From Candidatus Latescibacterota bacterium (GTDB taxonomy: Bacteria; Latescibacterota; 4484-107; B68-G9), in assembly GCA_012961755.1 (NCBI GenBank), contig DTYS01000321.1, forward strand, positions 1 to 7,167: a stretch of DNA of 7,167 nt. The letters are read 5' to 3'. Shown here in pieces: positions 1 to 6,461 of this stretch (position 1 is the first letter of the stretch; each line of letters opens with the position of its first letter). The position numbers and the translations under genes are program-made. The notes under the pieces were generated by a model. The model ran no database searches, had not been told where the DNA came from, and saw only the letters and a list, made by a program, of their open reading frames with translations.

Positions 1-227
1 AAGGCCCACGCTATCTCCCTGTTGGTTAAAGCGTACATCGCAACATCTATCGCCCTCTCGGCGCCTTCTATCCTCTCGACTATAGCATCCTGAGCCCCAC
101 CGTCCGGACTGAAGTATACCTCGACCTTGGCCGGGAGTACTGGGGACGTGGGGGAGGACGTGCAGAACAGATAAAGGAGGACGGAGGCCGAACCTAAGAC
201 GATCCCACCGAAAAGCTTGATCTTCAC
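1..227 (-). CDS. Exported phospholipase D-like (PLD/Nuc family) protein, N-terminal fragment
   Basis: Only the first 75 codons are in the window and the gene continues past base 1. It starts at GTG 227 inside the gatB stop (GTGA), with AGGGAG about eight to ten bases upstream. The N-terminus (M-K-I-K-L-F-G-G-I-V-L-G-S-A-S-V-L-L-Y-L-F) is a signal peptide or membrane anchor. A cysteine follows at residue 22, but Y-L-F-C is not a proper lipobox, so a lipoprotein is unlikely. After a Ser/Thr/Pro linker comes V-E-V-Y-F-S-P-D-G-G-A-Q-D-A-I-V-E-R-I-E and A-I-D-V-A-M-Y-A-L-T-N-R-E-I-A, the opening strands and helix of bacterial PLD-superfamily nucleases/phosphodiesterases of the Nuc type. The catalytic HKD motifs would lie beyond the window and cannot be checked. 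It probably acts at the cell surface or periplasm on nucleic acid or phospholipid. Moderately confident in the family. Confidence 0.8.
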   Translation of the reverse strand, partial: MKIKLFGGIVLGSASVLLYLFCTSSPTSPVLPAKVEVYFSPDGGAQDAIVERIEGAERAIDVAMYALTNREIAWA

Positions 228-1666
228 CCCAGTTTCTCCCTGATGAGCCGATTGACGAGCTTGGGGTTGGCCTTCCCGCGGGTCTTCTTCATAACCTGTC
301 CCACGAAGAACCCCAAAAGCTGTACCTTCCCAGCCCTGTACCTTTCGACCTCCTGCGGATGTTCGGAAAGGACATCGTCGACTATCCGGGAGAGCTCGAC
401 CTCGTCGGATATCTGCGCCAGTCCCTTCTTCTCCACTATTTCCTTGGGGGAGGAGGGGTCGGTCCTCATCTCCTCGAAGACCTTCTTAGCTATGCTCCCG
501 CTTACGGTACCGGCCTGCACGAGCTTGATAAGCTCCGCGAGCCTATCGGGCCCTATCCGCTTCCTGAAAGCATCCATCCCCACGCGCTCCTCCTTGAGGA
601 CCCTCAGCACCTCCCCCATGACCCAGTTGCTGGCAGCCTTGGGAGGTACCCCCGAGGCGACCACGTCCTCGAAGTAGTCAGCTGTCTCCCTCTCGGACGT
701 GAGCACCTCGGAGTCGTACTCCGGAAGGCCGAGCTCGGCTACGAACCTCTCCTTCCTCCTCCAGGGAAGTTCGGGAAGTTCCGAGCGGACCTTCTCTATC
801 CACTCATTTTCTATGTACAACGGCACGAGGTCGGGGTCGGGGAAGTACCTGTAGTCGTGGGCAAACTCCTTCGAGCGCATAGGTTCGACTACCTCCCTTT
901 CGGGGTCCCAGAGGAGGGTCTCCTGCTCTATCTTTCCTCCCGCCTCAAGTACCCTTATCTGGCGGGATATCTCCGCCTCTAAGGCCCTCTGTACGTTCCT
1001 GAAGGAGTTCATGTTCTTAACTTCCGTCTTAGTCCCAAGTTCCTTACTTCCCTTTGGCCTCACGGAGACGTTGGCGTCGCACCTTATGCTCCCCTCCTCC
1101 ATGTTCCCGTCGCAGATCCCCAGGTACATGACCAACTGCCTGAGCCTCACAAGGTAGTCGTGGGCCTCCTTAGGATTCCTGATGTCGGGCTCGGATACTA
1201 TCTCCAACAGGGGGACCCCGCACCTGTTCCCATCGAAGAGGGATGTGCCGGCCTCCACGTAAGCCTCCTCGTGTACAAGCTTGCCCGCATCCTCCTCAAG
1301 GTGTATGCGGGTGATCCCCACACGCTTCTTCCCCCCGTCCGTCTCTATCTCTATGTATCCTCCGATGCAGAGGGGAAGCTCGTACTGCGATATCTGATAT
1401 CCCTTGGGAAGGTCAGGGTAGAAGTAGCTCTTCCTCGCGAAGACGCAGAAGGGCTGTACCTCTCCCTCGACGGCCAAGGCCATCCTTATGGCGAACTCCA
1501 CTGCCTTTCTGTTCAGCACGGGGAGCACACCCGGAAACCCCAAGCACACGGGGCAGGCCTGGGTGTTCGGCTCAGCCCCGAACTTCGCGGAACATCCGCA
1601 GAACATCTTACTCTCGGTCAAAAGCTGGACGTGGACCTCCAAACCTATCACGGCCTCGTATTCCAT
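224..1666 (-). CDS. gatB: Aspartyl/glutamyl-tRNA amidotransferase subunit B
   Basis: 480 residues, normal length. GatB binds the mischarged tRNA, activates its side-chain carboxylate with ATP and transfers ammonia supplied by GatA. Conserved features are E-A-V-I-G-L-E-V-H-V-Q-L with E10 and H12, a four-cysteine zinc knuckle C23-x-C25...C38-P-V-C41, KNYFYPD-like SYFYPDLPKGYQISQ (80-94), the acidic cluster HLEEDAGK (122-129, E124/E125/D126), GVPLLEIVSEPD, and EGSIRCDANVS. The C-terminal helical and YqeY-like tRNA-binding tail runs from about residue 330 and ends with F-F-V-G-Q-V-M-K-K-T-R-G-K-A-N-P. Some GatB proteins, for example the S. aureus one, lack the cysteines; this one has the zinc-type N-terminus. 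GGAGGT lies four bases before the ATG. The TGA overlaps the next start as GTGA. Confidence 0.97.
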   Translation of the reverse strand: MEYEAVIGLEVHVQLLTESKMFCGCSAKFGAEPNTQACPVCLGFPGVLPVLNRKAVEFAIRMALAVEGEVQPFCVFARKSYFYPDLPKGYQISQYELPLCIGGYIEIETDGGKKRVGITRIHLEEDAGKLVHEEAYVEAGTSLFDGNRCGVPLLEIVSEPDIRNPKEAHDYLVRLRQLVMYLGICDGNMEEGSIRCDANVSVRPKGSKELGTKTEVKNMNSFRNVQRALEAEISRQIRVLEAGGKIEQETLLWDPEREVVEPMRSKEFAHDYRYFPDPDLVPLYIENEWIEKVRSELPELPWRRKERFVAELGLPEYDSEVLTSERETADYFEDVVASGVPPKAASNWVMGEVLRVLKEERVGMDAFRKRIGPDRLAELIKLVQAGTVSGSIAKKVFEEMRTDPSSPKEIVEKKGLAQISDEVELSRIVDDVLSEHPQEVERYRAGKVQLLGFFVGQVMKKTRGKANPKLVNRLIREKLG

Positions 1667-1680
1667 GGATACCTCCGAAG

Positions 1681-3126
1681 CTACGGCTCCGATCGACCCT
1701 TAAGGGACCCCTCCACGACGTATGCGACCCTCAAGAGGGTCTCCTCGTCGAACGGCCTCCCTATAAGCTGGAGGCCCACAGGAAGCCCGTCGGAAGATCC
1801 GCAGGGTACGGATATCCCGGGGAGTCCCGCGAGGTTTACCGAGACCGTATAGACGTCCGAAAGGTACATCGTAAGCGGGTCGGCCACCTTTTCGCCCAAG
1901 CGGAAGGCCACGGTGGGCGATGTGGGCGTGGCCAGGAGGTCACAGGTTTTGAAGGCTTCGTCGAAATCCTGTTTTATTAAGGTTCTGACCTTCAATGCCT
2001 TGAGATAATACGCCTCGTAGTACCCTGCGCTCAAGGTGTAGGTCCCCAGCATTATCCTCCTCTTGACCTCCTCCCCGAACCCCTGCCCCCTGGTGTTGCA
2101 GTACATCTGGTAGAGGTCCTCGCCCTCCGCCCTGAAGCCGTATTTCACCCCGTCGTACCTCGCAAGGTTCGACGAAGCCTCGGCGGGGGCAATTATGTAG
2201 TATGTGGCTATAGCGTATTTCGTGTGTGGGAGGGAGACCTCCACGATCTCCGCCCCCTCCCCCTCCAGAAGGTCCACCGCCTCCATGACCCTCTCCCGAA
2301 CTTCGTCGTCCAATCCCTCGGCGAAGTACTCCCTCGGAAGCCCTATCCTTATCCCCTCTATCCCTTCGTCCAGGACCCCCGTAAAGTCCGGGACGTCCAC
2401 GGGGGCGGACGTGGAATCCTTCGGGTCGTATCCGGATATGACTTTCAAAAGCAGGGCGGTATCCCTCACATTCCTCGCCATGGGCCCTATCTGGTCGAGG
2501 CTGGACGCGAACGCCACAAGCCCGTACCTGGACACCCTCCCGTATGTGGGCTTAAGCCCTACCACCCCACAGAAGGACGCTGGCTGGCGTATGGAGCCCC
2601 CTGTGTCCGATCCCAGGGCGAGGACCGCCTCCCCCGCGGCCAAGGCCGCTGCCGAGCCTCCGCTCGACCCCCCGGGGACCCTCTCCTGGTCGTGGGGGTT
2701 CCTCGTGGGGCCGAAGTAGGAGTTCTCGGTGGAGGAGCCCATGGCGAACTCGTCGAGGTTCGTCTTCCCCAGGAGGACGACGTCAGCGGCCTTGAGCTTC
2801 TCTATAACGGTGGCGTCGTAAGGGGACACGAAGTTCTCCAAGATCTTAGAGGCACAGGTCGTCCTCCCACCCTTTATACATATGTTGTCCTTGACGGCCA
2901 CCGGCACCCCGGCCAGGGCCCCCACCTTCTCGCCCCTTGCCACCCTCGCATCCACCTCCTCGGCCTTCCTCAAAGCTCCCTCCTCGTCCAGGGAGATGTA
3001 GGCGTGTATCAGCGGCTCCATCTCCCGGATGCGTTGTAGGACGGAGAAGACGAGGTCCTTAGCCCGTAGTTCTCCGTTACGTATACGGGCTGAAAGCTCG
3101 TATGCGCTCAGTTCCCAGAGCTCCAT
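1681..3126 (-). CDS. gatA: Aspartyl/glutamyl-tRNA amidotransferase subunit A
   Basis: 481 residues, normal length. GatA is the amidase-signature subunit of the GatCAB complex. It hydrolyses glutamine and passes ammonia to GatB, which converts Glu-tRNA-Gln and/or Asp-tRNA-Asn to the amide forms. The catalytic triad is intact and at the same numbering as in Staphylococcus aureus GatA: K79 (GVPVAVKDN), cis-Ser S154 (GGSSGGS) and nucleophile S178 (GSDTGGSIRQPASFCG, 172-187). Downstream conserved stretches include GLKPTYGRVSRYGLVAFASS and LAGLPGISVPCG. The start is ATG at 3126, five bases after the tatA stop, in the string CTGAGGGATATG; its ribosome site is close and short, suggesting coupling to tatA. 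It is followed by gatB after 14 bases. The usual small partner gene gatC is not upstream, downstream or between these genes. Confidence 0.97.
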   Translation of the reverse strand: MELWELSAYELSARIRNGELRAKDLVFSVLQRIREMEPLIHAYISLDEEGALRKAEEVDARVARGEKVGALAGVPVAVKDNICIKGGRTTCASKILENFVSPYDATVIEKLKAADVVLLGKTNLDEFAMGSSTENSYFGPTRNPHDQERVPGGSSGGSAAALAAGEAVLALGSDTGGSIRQPASFCGVVGLKPTYGRVSRYGLVAFASSLDQIGPMARNVRDTALLLKVISGYDPKDSTSAPVDVPDFTGVLDEGIEGIRIGLPREYFAEGLDDEVRERVMEAVDLLEGEGAEIVEVSLPHTKYAIATYYIIAPAEASSNLARYDGVKYGFRAEGEDLYQMYCNTRGQGFGEEVKRRIMLGTYTLSAGYYEAYYLKALKVRTLIKQDFDEAFKTCDLLATPTSPTVAFRLGEKVADPLTMYLSDVYTVSVNLAGLPGISVPCGSSDGLPVGLQLIGRPFDEETLLRVAYVVEGSLKGRSEP

Positions 3127-3131
3127 ATCCC

Positions 3132-3338
3132 TCAGCCTGCTAATTTCTTACGCTCTTCGTCCTCCCCTTCCTCCGATGCCGATTCTATCTCGTCCTTAAC
3201 TTCGTGCACAGCCTTCCTGAACTCCCTTATCCCCCTCCCGAGGCCGTGCGCTATCTCGGGTATCCGCTTGGCCCCGAAGAGCAGGAGCACTATCAGGAAT
3301 ATTAGAAGTATTTCACCGTACCCCAGACCTCCGAACAT
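3132..3338 (-). CDS. tatA: Sec-independent (twin-arginine) translocase subunit TatA
   Basis: 68 residues from the ATG at 3338. A very short periplasmic end (MFGGLGYGE) precedes one membrane helix (about 8-22). The F-G hinge (21-22), the K-R-I-P-E turn and the amphipathic helix G-L-G-R-G-I-R-E-F-R-K-A-V (32-44) follow, with an acidic, Glu-rich tail. This is the TatA/E pattern; FGAKRIPE fits TatA better than TatB. TatA forms the oligomeric pore through which folded proteins with RR signal peptides cross the inner membrane together with TatC. Glu9 at the helix entrance is usual in single TatA systems of Gram-positive type bacteria. Starting at the overlapping GTG (3347) would add M-R-E, but the ribosome site argues for 3338. 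No tatC is in the window. It is followed after five bases by gatA. Confidence 0.93.
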   Translation of the reverse strand: MFGGLGYGEILLIFLIVLLLFGAKRIPEIAHGLGRGIREFRKAVHEVKDEIESASEEGEDEERKKLAG

Positions 3339-3343
3339 TTCCC

Positions 3344-3352
3344 TCACCTCCT
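3344..3352 (-). promoter_or_regulatory. Shine-Dalgarno site that fixes the tatA start
   Basis: AGGAGGTGA on the minus strand is a perfect anti-16S match, placed eight bases (counted from AGGAGG) before the ATG at 3338. The in-frame GTG at 3347 lies inside this site and would have no upstream ribosome site of its own, so the ATG is the likely start. The last three bases, TGA, are also the stop codon of the upstream TIGR04076-like gene. Confidence 0.8.
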
Positions 3353-3637
3353 ATCGGGCTTTGAGATCTCAAACACGACCGTACCTCCACCTGTGTAAGC
3401 CTCGGGGTCCATACACTGAACGTAGGCCCTTTCAGGAGCTTCCCTTCCCGCCAGCCCCCACCTTCCCGGAGGGGACACCCTCAGGGCGTTGTAGAAGGGC
3501 ATAAGCGAGGCGAGGGCGTGCATACAGATCGGGACCTCCGAGACGAGCTTATATCCTTCCTCAAGCCTGAAACTGTCCCCGACCTTATATACAGGACAAC
3601 TTCCCCTGACCTCCACGACCCGAACTATCAGGTCCAT
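3344..3637 (-). CDS. TIGR04076-family-like small cysteine protein
   Basis: 97 residues with no membrane segment. The pattern is an N-terminal strand (LIVRVVEVRGSCPVYKVGDSF, 3-23, with C14), then ICMHALASLMPFYNALR (37-53, with C38), then VQCMDPE (73-79, with C75), ending in the strand TVVFEI (86-91). The order G-x-C-P, K-V-G-D-x-F, I-C-x-x-A, C-x-D-P, V-F-E-I is that of the TIGR04076 family, whose function is not established. The three spaced cysteines suggest metal or redox chemistry, but that is inference. The ATG at 3637 lies only three bases after the previous stop (TGA-GGG-ATG), and no well-spaced Shine-Dalgarno is present, so translation probably depends on ribosomes finishing the DUF4321-like gene. 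Its own TGA is embedded in the strong ribosome site of tatA. Confidence 0.8.
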   Translation of the reverse strand: MDLIVRVVEVRGSCPVYKVGDSFRLEEGYKLVSEVPICMHALASLMPFYNALRVSPPGRWGLAGREAPERAYVQCMDPEAYTGGGTVVFEISKPDRR

Positions 3638-3640
3638 CCC

Positions 3641-3925
3641 TCAGTACAGATACTTGAAGTAGTACCAGGCTACAGCCAAGCCGATGAGGCTTATAAGGTT
3701 AACTTTTAAAGAGAATCCCAAGGTAACGGTGAGGACGACGAGGTTGAGGGTGAAGGGAGGGAAGACGTAGGTATAGGAGTTCACCAGGACCTTCTCCACG
3801 ACGCTTCCGTCCGGGAGGATCGCCCCCAGTACGTTCCCCACGACCGTACCTATCAAAAGTCCCACCAGAAGAGAGACTATGAACATCCCGGTCGTCTTCC
3901 GCCTTATCGGGATATCCTTAGCCAA
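3641..3925 (-). CDS. DUF4321-like small membrane protein
   Basis: 94 residues. A basic N-terminus (IPIRRKTTG) is followed by a membrane helix at about 14-36 containing G-L-L-I-G-T-V-V-G-N-V-L-G. A short polar loop (37-52) leads to P-P-F-T-L-N-L-V-V-L-T-V-T-L-G-F-S-L-K-V-N (56-76) and a last hydrophobic stretch to residue 91. The G-rich first helix plus PP-x-TL-x-L-x-V-L-T-x-T-x-G resembles the DUF4321 family (PF14209), short membrane proteins of unknown function known mainly from Bacillota. The assignment rests on pattern memory. The start is TTG at 3925, eight bases inside the end of hisS; GAGG (part of CTGAGGGAAAAGC) sits about seven bases upstream and supports it. The next in-frame methionine, residue 14, would cut into the first membrane helix. 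Its stop is followed by GGG-ATG of the next gene. Confidence 0.8.
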   Translation of the reverse strand: MAKDIPIRRKTTGMFIVSLLVGLLIGTVVGNVLGAILPDGSVVEKVLVNSYTYVFPPFTLNLVVLTVTLGFSLKVNLISLIGLAVAWYYFKYLY

Positions 3926-5186
3926 GCTTTTCCCTCAGGACCTTGGGGGTCCCATCTAAGGGAACTTCCCTCTGCTCGGAAAGTTCCATATCCCGCACGA
4001 TCGCCATACCCTTGGCCAGTTCCTCCCCTCCGATTATAACCGTATACCTCGCTCCCATCCTGTCGGCCTGGCGGAGCTGGGACTTCAGGCTCCTTCCGGT
4101 GTAGCTTCCATCTGCCCTAAGGCCCGCCCTGCGAAGTTCGGAGAGGACTTTCGGCAGGGCTTCCCTGCCCGGGTCGTCCAAGTACGCTACGAAGACCTCC
4201 ACCCTCTCGTCGAGCTCGGGGAGCTTTCCCTCGGCCTCCATGGCCAAAAGGGTCCTCTCTACCCCACCCGCGAAGCCCAGGGCCGGGGTGGGGGGGCCTC
4301 CCAGCTCCTCCACGAGCCCATCGTACCTCCCGCCCCCGCATATCGCGTTCTGGGCTCCAAGGCCTCCGTGCACGACCTCGAAGACCGTCCGGGTGTAATA
4401 GTCCAAACCCCTCACGAGCTTGGATTCTTCCCTGTAAGGTATCCCGAGGCTTCGGAGCCCTCCCTTCACCTCCTCGAAGTGCTCCCTGCACTCATCGCAC
4501 AGGTATTGCGAGATGACGGGAGCCTGGGCCATGATCCTCCCGCACCCCTCCACCTTGCAATCCAAAAGCCGCAACGGATTGGTCTCCATCCTCCTCCTGC
4601 AGTCCCCGCATAGCTCCTCCCTGTGGGCCCTCGCGAACTTCAGGAGTTCCTGCCTGTAGGAAGGCCTGCACTTGGGACATCCTATGCTGTTGAGGAGGAG
4701 GGAGACTTCCGAGAGGCCCAGCTCCCTATATATGCTCAGGGCTAAGTCTATGACCTCAACGTCCAAAGAGGGCTCCCCGGAGCCTATCGCCTCCGCACCA
4801 AACTGGTGCGACTGACGGTACCTGCCGGCCTGGGGCTTCTCGTAGCGGAATATGGGGGAGATGTAGTAGAGCTTCGTCAGCCCTCCCCCTTTGTGTAGGC
4901 CGTGTTCGAGGTACGCCCTCAGCACCGAGGCCGTCCCCTCGGGCTTGAGGGCCATCAACCTCCCTCCCCTATCCTCGAAGGTGTACATCTCCTTGGAGAC
5001 TATGTCCGTGTCCTCCCCGACGCTCCGGGCGAAGAGCTCCGCCTCCTCGAAGGTCGGGGTGCGCACCTCCCCGTACCCGAAGCGGGAGGCGACCTCCCTG
5101 ACCTTGCCCTCTAAGAACTGCCAATATCCTACCCTGTCGGGCAGGACGTCCTCGGTGCCCTTAGGCCTGCGGAAGAGGAGCGCCAT
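3918..5186 (-). CDS. hisS: Histidyl-tRNA synthetase (HisRS)
   Basis: 422 residues, normal length for bacterial HisRS, which charges tRNA-His with histidine in the cytoplasm. It begins MALLFRRPKGTEDVLP, the usual HisRS opening with KGT-x-D. PEGT lies at 82-85, class II motif 2 at about 114-132 (RYEKPQAGRYRQSHQFGAE), the HisRS signature LVRGLDYYT at 257-265, and GGGRYDGL and the motif 3 region at 283-311. The C-terminal anticodon-binding domain covers about 328-415. Between motif 2 and the HisA signature are four cysteine pairs (170/173, 193/196, 210/215, 230/233), as in several Bacillota and thermophile HisRS enzymes; they may bind zinc. The frame is open another 115 codons upstream to 5531, but that part lies inside the M23 gene in another frame. 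The ATG at 5186 has an AGGGG site upstream and overlaps the M23 stop (TAATG), so it is chosen. Confidence 0.97.
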   Translation of the reverse strand: MALLFRRPKGTEDVLPDRVGYWQFLEGKVREVASRFGYGEVRTPTFEEAELFARSVGEDTDIVSKEMYTFEDRGGRLMALKPEGTASVLRAYLEHGLHKGGGLTKLYYISPIFRYEKPQAGRYRQSHQFGAEAIGSGEPSLDVEVIDLALSIYRELGLSEVSLLLNSIGCPKCRPSYRQELLKFARAHREELCGDCRRRMETNPLRLLDCKVEGCGRIMAQAPVISQYLCDECREHFEEVKGGLRSLGIPYREESKLVRGLDYYTRTVFEVVHGGLGAQNAICGGGRYDGLVEELGGPPTPALGFAGGVERTLLAMEAEGKLPELDERVEVFVAYLDDPGREALPKVLSELRRAGLRADGSYTGRSLKSQLRQADRMGARYTVIIGGEELAKGMAIVRDMELSEQREVPLDGTPKVLREKLG

Positions 5187-6121
5187 TATCTGCCCCTGTA
5201 CGCCAACAGTGCTCTGTCCTCGGTGAATATGTAATTTATCGGGTTCACAGGACGGCCGTTGTGCCATACCTCGTAGTGTAGGTGGGGACCTGTTGACCTT
5301 CCCGAGTTCCCCATCTCGGCTATCTTCTGCCATCTTTTGACCTTCTGCCCTCTTCTTACGAAGGTCCGCCTCAGATGGCCGTACACCGTCCTGTACCCGT
5401 AGCCGTGGTCTATGATTACGACCCTCCCCAAACCTCTGGTGTAGAAGTTGGCTATGACCCTTCCGTCGGCGGTAGCGTATATTGGGGTTCCCGGCCTGTT
5501 GGCTATGTCCAACCCGTAGTGCATAGTCCATCTGCCCGTGAAGGGGTCCTTGCGCATCCCGAAGCCGGAGGAATAGTACCCAGCACAGGGCTTGATGGAA
5601 GGGGTATGGTCCCTGAGGTTCTTATCAGCTTCGAGGCGGCGTCTTATGATCTCAAAGCTTTCCCGTTCAAGTTGGGCCTGCCTCAGAAGTCGGTCCAAAA
5701 GTCCCCCGACATCTTCCAAGGTCGCCGAAACGTCGGGGGAAAGGAGGACGCTCCCGGAATCCCGAGCCGCCGGTCCTCCAGTGCCCGCTGCCCTCAGGTC
5801 GTCTCCGAGGTCCGGCAGACCGGCCAATATCCTGAGCGCCTTATCCTGGGCCATAAGCTCCCGCATGTGGGCGTCCAGCTCCCTGAGCTTCTTGCCCATA
5901 CTCGCCACCCTGTCCAGGAGCTCATCCCTCTCGGCCCTCAGCTTCCGGAGCTCCTCTTCCCGGACGGACTTCCTGTAATATCCGACCGTGTGAAACGTGA
6001 GGACCCCTAAGAGGACCGCTGTTAAGGTCACGGCCGCCCGGAACGTCTTGGCCGGGACGTAGAGAGCCTTCGGGGGGGTGCGGTCATGGGGGAAGAACCA
6101 TAAGGTGAACCCATCCTTCAT
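5186..6121 (-). CDS. Membrane-anchored M23 family murein metallopeptidase
   Basis: 311 residues. A short cytoplasmic N-terminus (FTLWFFPHDRTPPKALYVP, residues 5-23) of the kind common in M23 exoproteins is followed by one membrane anchor (about 28-48), a charged coiled coil (about 52-98), a linker rich in Gly/Ala/Ser (about 103-130), a second helical stretch (135-170) and the LytM/M23 domain (about 180-298). Zinc ligands appear intact: H201 and D205 in HYGLD, and H282 in HLH. The accompanying catalytic histidines H249 (YGHL) and H280 are also present, so this looks like an active endopeptidase cleaving peptidoglycan cross-bridges at the outer face of the inner membrane. The layout of membrane anchor, coiled coil and LytM domain resembles EnvC/MepM-type proteins, but those EnvC-like activators lack zinc ligands and this one does not. 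Its start overlaps the preceding gene by ATGA (GGGGAGG at 6138-6132), and its TAA shares a base with the hisS ATG (TAATG). Confidence 0.92.
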   Translation of the reverse strand: MKDGFTLWFFPHDRTPPKALYVPAKTFRAAVTLTAVLLGVLTFHTVGYYRKSVREEELRKLRAERDELLDRVASMGKKLRELDAHMRELMAQDKALRILAGLPDLGDDLRAAGTGGPAARDSGSVLLSPDVSATLEDVGGLLDRLLRQAQLERESFEIIRRRLEADKNLRDHTPSIKPCAGYYSSGFGMRKDPFTGRWTMHYGLDIANRPGTPIYATADGRVIANFYTRGLGRVVIIDHGYGYRTVYGHLRRTFVRRGQKVKRWQKIAEMGNSGRSTGPHLHYEVWHNGRPVNPINYIFTEDRALLAYRGR

Positions 6122-6450
6122 AGTGTGCCAGCCTCCCCGGAGGCCTTCTCCCCTTTCTTAAGGACCTCCAGCTCGGCCTCCTTTATCTTCAACTCCTCCT
6201 CCAAGGCCTTCACCCTATCTATTAGCTTTCTGATATCGTCCCTCCCCCCCAGCTCTCCGAGGGCTCCCTCCCGGTCCAAGGCGTATATCCTCTCCCCCAG
6301 CTCCTCTAAGACTGTACCTCTGTCCCTCTTTATCTTAGCTATGTCCAGCCGGACCTTCCCTATCCGACTCAGCTCCTCCGCCCGCTCCGCCACGACCGCC
6401 GCCCCCTTAAGGACTCTGTCCTTTATCTTCCACCATATGTTACCCACCAT
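6118..6450 (-). CDS. Small coiled-coil protein of unknown function
   Basis: About 110 residues, highly charged, without cysteine or an export signal; I do not recognise a characterised family. Residues 2-30 form a likely amphipathic helix with paired tryptophans (W6, W7). A basic, probably helical centre (GKVRLDIAKIKRDRG, 31-45) leads to LEELGERIYAL (48-58). Residues 71-99 show leucine/isoleucine heptad spacing (I73, I77, V80, L83, L87, L94, L97), as in a parallel coiled coil. Start choice: a TTG at 6465 overlaps the BMC stop (TTGA), but AGGAGG (6460-6455) sits four bases before the ATG at 6450, the same spacing as the BMC gene, so 6450 is preferred; GTG at 6447 is also possible. Its end overlaps the M23 gene by ATGA. 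It probably oligomerises; association with the BMC shell protein or with the membrane is inference. Confidence 0.85.
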   Translation of the reverse strand: MVGNIWWKIKDRVLKGAAVVAERAEELSRIGKVRLDIAKIKRDRGTVLEELGERIYALDREGALGELGGRDDIRKLIDRVKALEEELKIKEAELEVLKKGEKASGEAGTL

Positions 6451-6461
6451 AGCTCCTCCTA

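Noticed and set aside
359..3039. Long plus-strand open frames opposite gatB and gatA (for example 359-982, 1160-1852, 2224-3039)
   Set aside because: They are mirror frames of well-identified genes in GC-rich DNA, with low-complexity compositions rich in Pro, Gly, Leu and Arg and no recognisable family.
3339..3347. GTG start for tatA at 3347 with a neat GTGA overlap
   Set aside because: The GTG lies inside the AGGAGGTGA ribosome site; the ATG at 3338 has ideal spacing and gives the usual TatA N-terminus.
4117..4680. Minus-strand frames at 4117-4491 and 4492-4680 within hisS
   Set aside because: They are out-of-frame readings of hisS, Gly/Arg-rich, with no domain resemblance.
5187..5531. Upstream extension of the hisS frame giving a 537-residue protein
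   Set aside because: The extra 115 residues lie entirely within the M23 gene in another frame and have no HisRS-like sequence; the ATG at 5186 begins the normal HisRS N-terminus and has a ribosome site.
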